Shown one piece after another: positions 22,034 to 34,395 of a stretch of DNA of 64,000 bases (positions are counted from its first letter, which is position 1; each line of letters opens with the position of its first letter). A model generated the notes under the pieces. That model made no database searches, was not told the origin of the DNA, and was given only the letters and a program-made list of their open reading frames with translations. The stretch is from Diadophis punctatus similis (taxonomy: Eukaryota > Chordata > Lepidosauria > Squamata > Dipsadidae). The DNA lies in NCBI GenBank assembly GCA_023053685.1, contig JALIGW010000016.1, forward strand, positions 9,231,001-9,295,000. Direction: 5' to 3'. Made by a program: the position numbers and the translations under genes.

Positions 22034-23221
22034 CTATTCTTGGTGCTTGCAAGAAGCAATGATTCACAAATGGTAGGCACGGGCAGCAGACAAAGGCAGA
22101 GGCACAAGGGGGAAGGCATAAAATCCCGACACTCTGCACAGGCCGCAGGCAAACCAAAAGATGCAAAGACGAGCCTCTCACAGCTGGCCACTCACTCCAG
22201 CCCACCATCTTGGCTTGCATGTGGCCCACTTGGTGTGTCTGGATTACATGACTCCCCTCTGCACCTCTGCCACTGTCTGCTGCTTGGACAGGTAATCAAC
22301 TCACCTGTGCTGCACAGGCTGCGCAGCCCCAGAGTGTGCCGACCAAGGGGCCGGTGGGCTGCAGCTGCTGCCGGATACCATCGCCCCCCCTGTGCTCACC
22401 ACCTTTTGTGCACATGCCAGGGTGGGTGGGGCGCCCAACCGGGCTGGTCACCCTGAAATCACATTTCCCCCAAAATAAGCCCTAGTGCTTATTTTGGAGC
22501 CCCCCAAAAAATATAAGACCAGGTCTTATTTTCGGGGAAACATAGTAGTTCTAACTAAAATGGCCCTGAATTTTAGAGCCTCTAGCACTGTAGAATGAAG
22601 TATAGAATTATAGAATTATAAGAAGGCTTCTGAGCCATTTGTTTTAATTTATTATAAGCATACTTTTATTTTTAGTAATCTGATCTATAATGAAAATTAT
22701 TGGAAACATTTCTATAAGACCGTTCCACAACTCGGTATCCCAAGTTACTATGCAGGGATTCTGGAAAATACCAATTTGTGGTAGGGTTGACCTTACAACC
22801 CTGACAGCAAGTTTTCCTTGTCCCTTTCCCAAGTTTTGCTGCATTTTTCACATATACCTAACAAAACCGCATTAAAAATATTTTGCTGCTTTTTTATCTT
22901 GACTCATCAGCTGCTGTCACTTGAAGGGAAAATATGAATGCATCTTTAACAAAAACAACAAAAAAGGCTAGTGAGAGAATTGAAAACTGTAGGGGTTTTG
23001 AGATTATATATCAGAAATAAATTGAGATAACAGAGTACCCAATTCATAACTCAAATGGAGTGCTTTATAGGATGGATGCTGTGTATAACATATTGATTGC
23101 TGACAAAAGTAGTTCACCATACATCAAACTTTTTCACCAGGCAACCTTGTTTGGCTTCCTACCTCCACGTTCTCACACAGTTCTGATATATTCTGTGACT
23201 GCTTTATCTAGCTTTATCTAC
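22034..23221. other. Unassigned DNA with a MITE fragment
   Basis: At 22452-22548 there is a short mariner-like MITE remnant (ends tttcccccaaaataagccct and cttattttcggggaaacata). A GC-rich patch at 22150-22440 has no recognised identity. The rest is featureless. Confidence 0.45.
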
Positions 23222-24140
23222 CTGCAGAGAACACACAGATCAGAGTGCAAGTCGACAATGAGACCATTGAAACAGGTAAGGAGTTCATCTTCCTGGACTC
23301 TAAAATCAACCAAAGTGACTGCAACCATGAGACCACAAGATGCATAGCTCTTGGAAGAGCTACAACGTCTGGCATGAATAGCATCTTGAAGAATAAAGAC
23401 ATTAGCCTCACAACCAAATGCAGATTAGTTAATGCAACAATTTTTTTTCCCCAATTGCTACTTATGACTGCAAAAATTGCACTCTGAAAAAGGCAGATAG
23501 GAGAAGGGTGGACACCTTTGTACTGTGGTTCTGGAGGTGACTATTACGCATCTCATGGGCTGCAAAAATAACAAAGAAGTCTGCTGCGTCTCCACGCTCG
23601 AAATCTACCTAGCAAAACTAAGAGCTATTTTTTCTATTGGCTGTCCTTTGACAGCTCAGCCGGTGGGAAAATTACAGCCCCACTATTGGCTACCAGTTTT
23701 GACAGCCACTATATAAATAGCAGCCTGACAGAGGCTTGCCTTTTGCCGGTTACTGCTTTGTTCTGTTGACAGCTGTGTTAAATAAAGGGGTTCCATTCTA
23801 ACCACCGTCTCGCCTCAGTTCCTGACCCTGTCGTTCTACCAAGCTAGAACGAAGTCCTAGATCGAACCTCACCAAAAATATCACTTGAAGCCCAGAGGAT
23901 TCATATTTTGGTCATGTCCATGAGAGCTGACTCACTTGAAAAGTCAATCATGCGAGATTTACCAGCATAAAAAGGAAAAGGGGTCACCCTAACACCCGCT
24001 GGCTGGACACTTTAAAAGATGAGACTGAGATGACCATGGCAGATCTGAAGGAGGCGGTGTGAGAGAGAGGGCAGTGGAGAATGCTCATCCATAGAGTGGC
24101 CAAGGGCTGGACACAACTGAGTGGCTGACAATGATGACAC
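23222..24140 (+). mobile_element. BovB (RTE) LINE fragment, split by an LTR
   Basis: The frame encodes the C-terminal region of BovB ORF2: VDNETIETGKEFIFLDSKI, SILKNKDISLTTKCRLV, then (after the LTR) ISLEAQ, MRADSLEKSIM and a final WTL...QGLDTTEW region. Stops and frameshifts are frequent. The left part ends at 23581 with gaagtc and the right part restarts with gaagtc at 23851. Confidence 0.8.
23582..23850 (+). mobile_element. Short solo LTR with 6-bp TSD
   Basis: It sits inside the BovB copy, flanked by gaagtc at 23576-23581 and 23851-23856. It contains a TATA box (actatataaatag, about 23709) and a polyadenylation signal aataaa (about 23781) in the right order, so it behaves as a solo LTR in + orientation. 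It starts tgctgcg but ends ctagaac, not the usual CA. Confidence 0.7.
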
Positions 24141-24538
24141 TTCATCTAGCACTGAAACAAAAAGTGTTCCTGAAGCATAAGAAAAATAGTCAGACAAACA
24201 ATCTTCTCTCAGTTCTGTTTTGTTTCTGTATAGTTTGTTGATAGAGTTATCGCCACTTTGAGGAAGAGGCAAACTGGAGTCAACATTTATCTTGCTGCCC
24301 TCTGAAGCCTAAGACCAGGGTTCAGTCAATCTCATACCATGGACAATCACTTTGTGGTCCTATCTAAGTGGATTGTTCTATTGTTTTAAAAGAAGAATGA
24401 GCACACTTTGATTCCCACAATGGATGAATGGCTGCAAAAGTTGATGGAGCTAGCAGAGATGGCTAAATTGATTGCTTTGATTAAAGAGAAAAACCACAAT
24501 TACTTTTGTTTTTACTTGGAAACCGCTTCTGGACTTTG
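24141..24538. other. Unassigned DNA
   Basis: No feature is supported. The last six bases (actttg) are the target duplication of the next LTR. Confidence 0.4.
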
Positions 24539-24788
24539 TGCTCGAGGTGGAAAATAGCTGGAGTCGGTGGGTGCAGTCATAGAATGAGTTCCAGGTGATG
24601 AGGTAACTTGAACTCTTTATTGTACTTGCTCAACTCAACATGGAATACACATAGCTGGAACTGAGGTAATTCTGCCTGACAGCCGGCTTTTATAGCTGGC
24701 TGTCAAAGGGACTCCACCAATCAACAGTTGCTAACTTTCCCACTTCTCTAGTGGCCCCTAGTGGCCTTCCAGCACATTACACCATGAA
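24539..24788 (-). mobile_element. Short solo LTR with 6-bp TSD, opposite strand
   Basis: It is flanked by actttg at 24533-24538 and 24789-24794. On the minus strand it has a TATA box (agctataaaagcc, about 24695) then aataaag (about 24620). It resembles the LTR at 23582 in length, in the ctttgacagc motif before the TATA box and in spacing. Confidence 0.65.
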
Positions 24789-24794
24789 ACTTTG

Positions 24795-25146
24795 ATTTTG
24801 GGTTTTACCGATTAGATAGGTTTGTTGTTATAGAAATGGCTAGTTTATATTATTATGTAAAAGTAAAAAGTTGAGGTTTGATGCTATTATCTTATTCCTC
24901 TGCACCAAACGGAGTTGGAAGTCAATACCTTTTCTTTCTTTTTTCCTTTTGCCCTACACTTTTCCTTTCCCTTTCCCCTACCTTTCTTTACTACTATATT
25001 ATAAGCTAATAAAAAAATGAAATAAAAGAGGAATGAGCAATAGAGCAGTGCAAAGCAATTGAAGTGTCATTTCACAAAGTGAGTTTGGTCTTCTCCTTGT
25101 GGCACTGTGGCAGTTCTATTTGCTGTTGCTTCACTGCTTCAAATAG
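24795..25146. other. Stretch without recognised features
   Basis: Pyrimidine-rich patch at 24930-24990. Nothing else. Confidence 0.4.
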
Positions 25147-25397
25147 CAATAGCAATAGCACTTAGACTTACAGTATATACCGCTTCACAGTGCTTTTACA
25201 GCCCTCTCTAAGTGGTTTTACAGAGTCAGCCTATTGCCCCCAACAATCTGGGTCCTCATTTTATCCACCTCGGAAGGATGGAAGGCTGAGTCAACCTTGA
25301 GCCTGGTGATACTTGAACTGCCAAATTGCAGGCAGCTGGCAGGCAGCAGAAGTAGCCTGCAGTACTGCATTAAACCACTGTGCCACCGTGGCTCTTA
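25147..25397 (-). mobile_element. tRNA-derived squamate SINE
   Basis: On the minus strand: head gagccacggtggcacagtgg, B-box region caagtatcaccaggctcaag, body with ccttccatccttccgagg, and a 3' end in gctattgctattgctattt. The same subfamily as 37704, 48163 and 50801. Confidence 0.9.
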
Positions 25398-26484
25398 CTT
25401 TCCTGGGTTGACTCTTCTGGTGGGCTCATACAATGCCATTTTACTGACCATCTCAGTGGAAATATGCATACATATGTTTGAAAACATCTTGTGGAAACCA
25501 CTGAAGAGGCTGCATGGAATATGTTAGCTTTCACACGTCAAGGAATGGCATTTGATCTGCACCAGAGTTCTCCATATGAATGTCCTATGTTTCACATTTG
25601 AGCCCAGAAAAGTGTTTTGAGGGGGGTGTTGACATGTATCTTGCATCTTCCAGTGCCTCTTGAAAAAGGGCCTTTTCCTAGCATACATGATAGGTGTGTG
25701 ATCCCAGGAAAATATCCGTTAAAGTTAAGAGGTGTCAACAGCTCACCCTTACTCACACTGGATCCCCTTTTCAATTCCAGTTCCTTAAAGCTTTGTAAAA
25801 CAACCAATCAAATGGCTTGCAGAACTTATATAACTTCCAAAATACTATTTTGGGCTTGTTTGTATGGTTTGAATGGGTGATAGGGAAAAATATCAGTTTT
25901 TCCAGTAAAGAAACTGATCCTTTCATCGTTTTTTAATGGAAAATCAGTGATTTTCCATTAAATCACCATTTTCATATATTATTTGATTTATTTAAAAACA
26001 ATGGGGTGGGTACCATCTGGGACAATTGATTTATTTTCTGCTTCTCAATAAGCTCTACTATTTGTTATGACTATTTACTTTTAGTCCTGCCTGAAAATAT
26101 CAATTCTGGTGCTATCTGACCAAAATCATCTGCAGAAGAGCCCGACATCACAAATCATCCCTTGTCTCTGACAACTTATCTTCCTTTCTTACTTCTTTGA
26201 TCCCCTTATCACACAACTGTTGAACTGCCTCCTTTTTTCCTTTCCAGCTTCCAATGCAGTTAAATAATTTCTGTGCGTATTATAGATGAATATGATCAAA
26301 TAGGAACCATCTCTCATACGGTGTCTATTCTGGGTAACATTTTTCCTCTAGAGATAACCAACATGCACCAATCATGTTTACTCATTTTTCCAACGTGTAT
26401 TGCAAGCAATTTCTTCATTTTGGCATTTAATCTATAGACCAATATGGCCTATGATATATTAATTATAGATACTTCAATTAATCA
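25398..26484. other. Stretch without recognised features
   Basis: AT-rich DNA. An ORF pair at 25592-25880 has no recognised domain. Confidence 0.4.
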
Positions 26485-26640
26485 GTGGGATTGCCTTCAG
26501 AAGTTGTGGGTGCTCCAACACTGGAGATTTTTAAGAAGAGATTGGACAACCATTTGTCTGAAATGGTATAGGGTTTCCTACCTGAGCAGAAGGTTGGACT
26601 AGAAGACCTCCAAGGTCCCTTCCAACTCTGTTATTCAGTT
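26485..26640 (+). mobile_element. CR1 LINE 3' end
   Basis: It contains attgccttcagaagttgtgg, agaagagattggacaaccat and cttccaactctgttattcag, the standard amniote CR1 3' terminus. Confidence 0.85.
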
Positions 26641-27436
<796 letters not shown>

Positions 27437-27441
<5 letters not shown>

Positions 27442-27906
27442 GCTAAAAGGTATAATCAAAGATCAATTACATCTCCTAGGATTGTACAGAATAGAAAACA
27501 ATTTTCGGTATAGTGATGGATTAGAGATAAAAATGGGTTACCACCCAAATAGATTTCATTTATAAAAACATATGATTTAAAGCACAGACAAGATAAAACC
27601 AGGCCACCTTTTCCTCCCTGATTACATCTACTTCTATACAATGCTGAAAGTAAAACTCTGTGTGTGTATATGTGTGTATTGGCATGGAGAACAAAAAGCA
27701 GAAGGTTAGAAGTGGAATTTGTCACTTGACAGTTTAACAAATTAACAGAGTTGGAAGGGACCTTGCAGGTCATCTAGTCCAACCCCCAAATTGCCAGCAT
27801 ATAAATAAACTAAATAAATGTGGGAAGACAGCGGGATAATTATTTTGCTCTTCTTGTATCTCGCAGATTATTAATACAAGGGACTATGGTATAGCAATTA
27901 TAGGAG
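27437..27906. other. Unassigned DNA with a CR1 scrap
   Basis: At 27738-27788 there is a minus-strand CR1 3' scrap (acagagttggaagggacctt, gcaggtcatctagtccaacc). Otherwise nothing. Confidence 0.5.
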
Positions 27907-28492
27907 TGTAGCGCTTATCCTCGTAAGGGTCGCTGGAGTCTGGGTTCTCCTGGCCCTCTTTGTCTGGCTGTCAGTCCACCCTGGTCCCTCTCTGATGCAC
28001 CTCTACTTGCCAGGGTCAAGCAATGGGGTGGCAGCAGGCATGTCATGTGATGGGGTGGTATTCAGTTGGCTGGTTGAAGCTTCTTCCTCTTTCTCTCTCT
28101 TTACTCTCTTTTGACCTGCCTGCTGGGCTCTCCTTCCACGGCCTCTGCTCCTTCGTTGTTTCCTCTGCTTGCCTCCTTTCACTCAAACTCTTCTCTTCCT
28201 CAGGCTTGCATCACAGAAGCCTCTCCTCTCCTATCCTCTTCTATCAGGCTTGGCCCACAGAAGCCTCTGCTATCCTATCCCTTTATTTCTCTAAGGTTTG
28301 TCACACAGAAGCCTCTGCTATCCTATCCCTTCATTTCCCTCAACTTGGCTCACCAACCTCCATTCTTCTTCTCTCCTGCCTTTTTTCTCCTCCCCCTTCC
28401 CCCCAGCCAAGCCCCTCCTCCCTCCCCTTGCACTCCTTCTGTCTCTACCCCTTCCTCCCAAACCCTCCTTTTATTCCCTCCCCCCCGCTACA
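27907..28492 (-). mobile_element. LTR of the Ty3/gypsy element
   Basis: 586 bp with terminal inverted repeats tgtagcg and cgctaca, i.e. TG...CA ends. It is the 3' LTR of the minus-strand element. Immediately upstream on that strand is a purine-rich tract (ttttgggtgggggggag, 28493-28510), the expected plus-strand primer. Pyrimidine-rich on the + strand, which produces spurious ORFs. Confidence 0.85.
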
Positions 28493-28539
28493 CACTCCCC
28501 CCACCCAAAATTCTTTGGTCCCCAAAGAATGTGAAGTGC

Positions 28540-30774
28540 TTACCAAGAGTCTGGGGTGTCAGGGGTTGGATTAGGATTTCGTCTGGCAGTGAGTACTCCC
28601 TCATCTGTGCTGTGGCCCAGAGCACCATATGTCAGTCTTCTAAGGGGATGTATCACTCGTTTCAGTCTCTGTTCTTTGGGCCCAGCTGGGACGAATGAGT
28701 CATCATCTCGAGACTTCTTGCACCCAAATGTCTCCGGGGTTGGAAGCACATTCTCTGGTTCTGGCTGTTGCGAGGCATGTGAGAGTATTGAATCTTTCTC
28801 CAGAGATCCCTCCAGCCCAGGAGCCTCTGGATTTGGTGGCACTCTCTCCAGTTCTGGCAGCTGCTTGGAATATTTATCAGTCTTCCACTCGGGTTCTCCA
28901 AAAACTTCTCCCTGTTCCTGAGTTTGAGGTACAAACTCAGGGGCATCTGGCCTGAGCTGCTTGGGCCCCATCTCAGTGCCCAATGAGGGTGTGGCTGTCC
29001 CAATGTACTCTGGTGACCACAACCAGTTCATACAGCCCTCTTCCTCATCACTGTCCTCCTCTTCTCTTTCTGTGGCTGGAGCAGGTTGTGCTCGAGTCAC
29101 TAGTCTCATGCTTATTGTGCAGGATTCTGTCTCCTGTGGATCAGAAGGCCGAGATGCTCGTGTTGCCTCATTTAGAGGCAATAGATGATTTTGGTGCCAC
29201 ACTTTCAGAGGGCCTAAACTCCCTTCAGGTCGAATCCGGTACACTGACAAGCCAAGTAGCTTCTCACTGACAATGTATGGCTGGGAGCTCCATCGGTCCG
29301 CCAGTTTATGCTTCCCAGGAATGCCCAGATTTCGCAATAATATTCTATCACCAGGTTGCAAATCTTGAACTCTCACCTTCAGGTCATAGTTCCTCTTGTT
29401 TCTTTGTTTTCAGGCCTCTGAAACAGCTTGAGCCTTCTCATATGCTATCTTCAGATTCCTCTTCAACCGGTCCACATAGTTACGGTGTGAAGTGAGTGAG
29501 GTTTCGTCCATGGAGATGCCAAATGCTATATCTACCAGCAATCGAGCCTCCATGCCAAACATCAGTCGGTATGGAGAGTACCCAGTAGCATCATTTTCTG
29601 TGCTGTTATATGCGTGTACAACAGTAGAAATGTGTTGTGTCCAGTGCTGTTTCTTCTCTGCAGTCAGTGTCCCTAACATGTCAAGAAGAGTACGATTGAA
29701 CCTCTCAGGCTGTGGGTCTCCTTGCGGGTGGTAGGGAGTGGTGCACGATTTCTGAATGCCCAGTATACACAGCAGTTGTTTGACAAGTTTGCTCTCAAAA
29801 TCTCTGCCTTGATCGGAATGTATGGGCTGATAGTATACAAAAAACTTTTCTGCAAGTACCTTGGCTATTGTGGTGGCATGCTGATCTTTCATTGGGAAAG
29901 CCTGAGCATATCGAGTGAAATGATCAGTCACAACCAATACATTCTCTTGTCCACTGGTATCTGGTTCCAGACACAGGAAATCCATGCAAACTAGATCCAT
30001 GACCCATTGATGCAACCCTGGAGGATAGGGTCTTTCGCTGGATACAACGCAGGCAGGATCGACAGAATCCTCAACCTCTTTCCTCATACAAGGCCAGTAG
30101 AACCAATCTCTCACTAACTTAAAGGTCCTCTCGGGTCCCAGATGCCCATGCTTATCATGTAGTACAATCAGTACTGCTTCTCCATGTTTTTCTGGGAGTA
30201 ACAGCTGCCACTTTTCCTCGGGCCCATCCTTATGATAAACTACACCTCCTTGGAGCTGTAACTGGTTCCACTCTTTATGCAACAACCAAGCTTCTCTTGT
30301 GGAGTTAGTTAGCAGGGCCTCTCTCTGACCACTTCTCAAGGTCCTCGCAGACAGGCCACAAAGAGGGTTGTCTGCCTGATCCCTTTTTAAGTCTTTCTTG
30401 GTCAAAACAGGCATACCCGCTCCTCTAACTTGAATGGGGTTACAGTACAGCTTAGGAACACTCGCAGTAGTGACTCTTACTGCTTCTGCCACAGCTGCTC
30501 CTCTAACTCGGTGCTCGACCCCTTGGTACAGGGCTTGAATACCATTGGGAGTCAATCGGATCCATTCTCCAGCATGTGCATTGGGACCGTGAGGTCTCCT
30601 AGATAGGGCATCTGCATCCCTGTTCCCCACACCTGGCCGGTACCTCAGGCTGAACTTGAACCCAGAGAGGGCAGCTAGCCACCGATACCCTATGGTGTCC
30701 AGTTTTGCTGTTGTCAGCAGGTATGTGAATGGGTTGTTGTCCATCTTAACCTCAAACTCCGTTCCATACAGGTA
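28540..30774 (-). pseudogene. Gypsy pol: RNase H end, integrase and C-terminal tail
   Basis: From right to left: RNase H end (MDNNPFTYLLTTAKLDTIGY, RPGVGNRDADALSRRP), integrase zinc-binding region (LHDKHGHLGPERTF with C at WPCMRKE), catalytic core (VCMDFLCLEPD, HSDQGRDFESKL, PQPERFNRTLLDML, giving the D, D and E), then a GPY-like module (KLADRWSSQPYIV, LKVWHQNHLLPL). The zinc region is short of its last cysteines, suggesting a small deletion near 30060. One in-frame TGA at about 29407 splits integrase from its tail. The last 150 residues are acidic and unassigned. Confidence 0.85.
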
Positions 30775-31537
30775 ATCTTTAAATTATCTACCACTGTCCA
30801 CTTAAGTGCCAGGAACTCCAGCTTTTGAGTAGGATAGTTCTCTTCAGCTGAAGTGAGGCCCGTGCTGACGTATGCAACAGGCCTCAAGTGTTCATCATGT
30901 TCCTGATATAGTACTCCCCCAAAACCATCCCGACTAGCATCAGCATGTAGTTCATATGGCCGGTTCGAGTCTGCATAAGCTAAGACAGGGGCATTTGTGA
31001 GTCTCCTTTTCAGTTGATTGAAGGCATGCTCACACTGCTTGGTCCATTCTGACTTAATTGACTCCTGAGACTTCCTGGGTCCCTTATTCTGATGGAGATT
31101 ACATGAACGGTCAGACACATCTTCTGCCTCCTCATTCTTCAACAGATCATTGAGGAGACGGGCTATCTTTGCAAATCTTTCGACAAACCTCCAATAGTAT
31201 GAGCAGAACCCTAGAAACGATCGCAGTTCAGCCACATTTTGGGGTCTGGGCCAGGAAGTGACAGCCTCAAGTTTCGTGGGGTCAGTTGATATCCCTTCAG
31301 CAGAGACAACATGACCAAGATATGTGACAGATGGTTGGTAAAATTGGCATTTCTCTAATGACAGCTTCAACCCTTCTTCGTGGATCCTGGTCAGAACCTT
31401 CTTCAAATGCTCCTCATGTTGTTCAAGAGTCTCACCAAAGACAATGATATTGTCTAGGTACATGATAACCTCTATCAAGTTCATGTCTCCCACTGTCCGC
31501 TCCATGAGTCTCTGAAACTCAACTCCTTCTGACGTTT
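30775..31537 (-). pseudogene. Gypsy pol: reverse transcriptase (partial) and RNase H start
   Basis: It starts mid-domain at VEFQRLMERTVGDMN and includes the catalytic strand as VIMYLDNIIVFG (near 31455), where the family has YxDD; the second aspartate is asparagine here. Further on: KCQFYQPSVTYLGHVVSAEG, FLGFCSYYWRFVERFAKIA, VLAYADSNRPYELHADAS (RNase H start) and YPTQKLEFLALKWTV. A frameshift near 30775 separates it from the rest. Dead by truncation, active-site change and frameshift. Confidence 0.85.
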
Positions 31538-32055
31538 GTCTACCATAGATCAAAATCGCTGTCCTTTTTCAATGACCAAATTAAGCAGTTTTTTAAAAAA
31601 ATATTGCAATAGATTTCCATATTTCTGAGTGAGATATGTCACGATGTGAATATTGTCAGTTTGTGCATCTCTATGTTTTCTACTGTTTCTTGTATTTATG
31701 GTCAAGCAGACGTATGATATGTTCTATTACGCATGCCTGCATTCCTGAAGTCAACTCCTTCCTTCTCTTCCACCATTTCTGCCGAAGGTAGAAGTGATTT
31801 ATTCAATAGCCAATAAGATGTAGCTTACTAAGGATTTTTTTATTATTTTCTACTGAAATAAATATTTTGTTAATTAGATTTGAATCTCGGTTTTATTTTC
31901 TAAGTAAGAATGTCTTCAAAAGGGAAGCAAAGATCCATCGACCTCCGGAGGATTCATTCCTCCCCGTTAACAAGATGTGAGGCTCTTGATCACCATCATA
32001 GGAGGGGTTGGCTGAAATTGCAATTTTAGAAGATTGCTAAATGCTGAAGTGGTCT
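31538..32055. other. Stretch without recognised features
   Basis: AT-rich DNA left of the truncated gypsy element. No 5' LTR or other feature. Confidence 0.5.
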
Positions 32056-32229
32056 TAGTGGGTTCTAAAACCCGTTGCTACCAGTTTGCGCGTGCGCTCG
32101 TGTGCTCTTGTGTGTGCTCGTGATGGTTCTGCGCATGCGCAGAAGTGTCCCTGGTGGGTGGGCGGAGCCTCCCGCTGCCGCTGCTTCCAGTTCGCAGAAC
32201 CGGGCCGAACCAGGAGCAACCCACCGCTG
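32056..32229. mobile_element. hAT-like element, related to 15848
   Basis: The right end gagcaacccaccgctg is followed by tcttagac. On the left tcttag precedes tgggttctaaaacccgttgc, so the first bases of the element are lost. The interior has gcgcatgcgcagaagtg, as in the copy at 15848. Confidence 0.7.
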
Positions 32230-32595
32230 TCTTAGACCCATAGATGAACCAAAGGGGAAGAGCGTATATTCATTAGATGATGTGAGGAAACTGCCAGCTA
32301 GGCTGGAAGGTATGTGTGTGCATGGGGTTTTTTCAATTGTGGGGTTAGCTTAGAGTCCTTGAACAGCTGTAAGACATATAAGCTTGACCCCCTCAAGATC
32401 CATAAATCTTTATATGGACTTTCCCAAGGGAAATAGGCACTCTGGAGAGATTTGTGTAACATAGAGAACAATAAAGTGTACCACTCTATGTAGGTCCTAT
32501 CAATTTTTTTCCCTGATGGAAGCAATTATGGTTCCTCTTCTGGAGTTGCTGAAGAAACCACAGAAGGATTGAACAAACAAAGCTGCCCCCTAAGC
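32230..32595. other. Short unassigned stretch
   Basis: No feature is supported. The last eight bases are the target duplication of the palindrome. Confidence 0.4.
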
Positions 32596-32731
32596 CAGTG
32601 TTTCCCAACCTTGGCAACTTGAAGATATCTGGACTTCAACTCCCAGAATTCCCCAGCCAGCATTCGCTGGCTGGGGAATTCTGGGAGTTGAAGTCCAGAT
32701 ATCTTCAAGTTGCCAAGGTTGGGAAACACTG
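32596..32731. mobile_element. Perfect palindromic hAT-type MITE
   Basis: 136 bp in which the two arms (32596-32661 and 32666-32731) are exact reverse complements around a 4-base centre (attc). The ends are cagtgtttcccaacc and ggttgggaaacactg. It is flanked by ccctaagc at 32588-32595 and 32732-32739. Confidence 0.97.
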
Positions 32732-32739
32732 CCCTAAGC

Positions 32740-33887
32740 AACCTGTTTGCTCAGGCACACATAAATTGATGTAGAATTGGTTCATGTCAGTCTTTCTTCA
32801 TGTTAAACATTGGACGGGCCAAATGAAACACCTTCTGAGAAGGGAAAAATGAGCGGGGAGGGACACCTTAGTTTCATTCAGCATTGGATCGTTTTTCTGT
32901 GTCTGTAAGGTAGGAGCAGAACTTTGTGGTGGCAGGTATACATTTTTGCAATTCCTTTCCCCAGAGAGGTGTCTTCTCTCTCCATGGAACCTTTAAATCA
33001 GAAGCCAGGAAACGCTTGATCCAAATGAAAACGTCTTGAAGGAATTTCTTTCTGATTTAGTTTTGATTTCTTGACGTCATTCCTGATATTGTCTGATACT
33101 CTCAAATATTCATAGACACCTTTATCAAAAATAGGCAGAAGGGCTTCCGATGAGGTGCCAAATGTGTTGACTTTTCAGCTGTAGGCGAGATGTTTATATT
33201 CTCCCAGGCATCTTAATCCATGCCTTGATTTATAGCAAGTTGTGTTTAGAAACATTTCATTCTAGCAGCTGCTTTCATTATTTTAATGCTGCATGTTTTA
33301 ATTGCTGATTTTAATTATTTTGTAATGTTGTACAGTTTTACTTTGCTGTGAGCTTCTCTGGGAAAAGAACATTTAAAAACTGGCAGTTTCCCCGGCAGAT
33401 TATTTCCCCCCCTCTTTATTTTCTACCCATGTACTCTTTTTTTTTTAACCAAGTGCCTTCCCAAAATGATGCAAAGAATCCCAGGCTTTCAGATTTTATT
33501 TTTATTCCAGCCATAAACAAAATGCTTCATTTTCTCCACCCGCCACCTCTTCCCCTGTATTCCTCTGGCAACACTAATTAAAAGATTATATTAGCCAAAG
33601 GCATTTTTTAGGCTGTGGGGGCTTTGATGGAATATGTGATGTTGTTGTTAGCAGGGCTTCTATGAATTGTCAAGCAATTTGAAAAGGAAGGCGTGGGTGC
33701 AGTTGAAAAAAGACAAGATTTGAAGTTTTGGAAAGCTTGCCTTTCATTGTTTTAAAAAAGTGTCATCCTCCTTCAAAGCATAACCTAGCTTTTCTGTTCT
33801 TGAACGTAATATTGTTTCTTATGGCCCTTTCCATTCATGCCCTCCCCCCTTTCCTATAGTAACTTGAGGAAGACAGTGCAGTCAGTT
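32740..33887. other. Stretch without recognised features
   Basis: About 1.1 kb with no supported feature. Confidence 0.4.
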
Positions 33888-34387
33888 CAGTGGTGGGTTC
33901 CTACCAGTGCAGTCCACTCTATAGCATTGGTAGCGGCCCCCTGGTGACGTCATAGTACCGGTGCGGTCGGTTGCCAGTGCCTGGGCACCACCATTTTTTC
34001 AAAAAAAATTTTTTACATTTAAAAAAAAATTTCTTCTGCGCATGCCCAGAAGCTGAGCTTCTGGCACTGCGCATGCGCTGCCTTCCTACCCCACAGTGAG
34101 TCCAAGCAGGGGAGGATGGCTGAGGGAGCACGTGAGACGCTGAAAGAACGGGCGGCAGGAGCTATCTCCATTCCCCTCCCTTCAGCAGTCCGAGAAGCCA
34201 CGAACGCACGGTGATGATCCTAGGCATTTTCACACGTTTGAGGTTTCTTGAGCTGCTGAGGGGAGGGGGAATGGGCGGCAGGACCTATCTCAGTTCCCCT
34301 CCCTTCAGCAGTCTGAGAAGCCACGCCCATGCCCAAAATAAGCCACGCCCACAGAGTGGTAGTAAAAAAATTAGGAACCCGCCCCTG
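33888..34387. mobile_element. Non-autonomous hAT element with perfect TSD
   Basis: The ends are cagtggtgggttcctacc and aggaacccgcccctg. It is flanked by agtcagtt at 33880-33887 and 34388-34395. The interior has ttctgcgcatgcccagaagc and an internal duplication of the segment around agtctgagaagccacg (34170-34330). A 400-bp sister is at 39308. Confidence 0.93.
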
Positions 34388-34395
34388 AGTCAGTT

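Larger units (their letters stand above)
28493..31537 (-). mobile_element. Ty3/gypsy retrotransposon, 5'-truncated
   Basis: The minus-strand internal region runs from a broken reverse transcriptase at 31537 through RNase H, integrase and its C-terminal tail to the LTR at 28492. Gag, protease, the N-terminal half of the reverse transcriptase and the 5' LTR are absent from the window; the sequence left of the break (31540 upward) is unrelated. Confidence 0.85.

Noticed and set aside
22034..22440. ORF running from the ATTCT array into GC-rich DNA
   Set aside because: The frame starts in simple repeats and the GC-rich part shows no known protein.
28023..28698. ORFs of 183-195 codons rich in Ser, Pro and Leu
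   Set aside because: They lie in the pyrimidine-rich LTR of the gypsy element, antisense to it, with no domain.
32596..32731. Hairpin considered as a microRNA gene or other RNA gene
   Set aside because: Exact 8-bp duplications and several copies identify a transposable element; a small-RNA role would be secondary.
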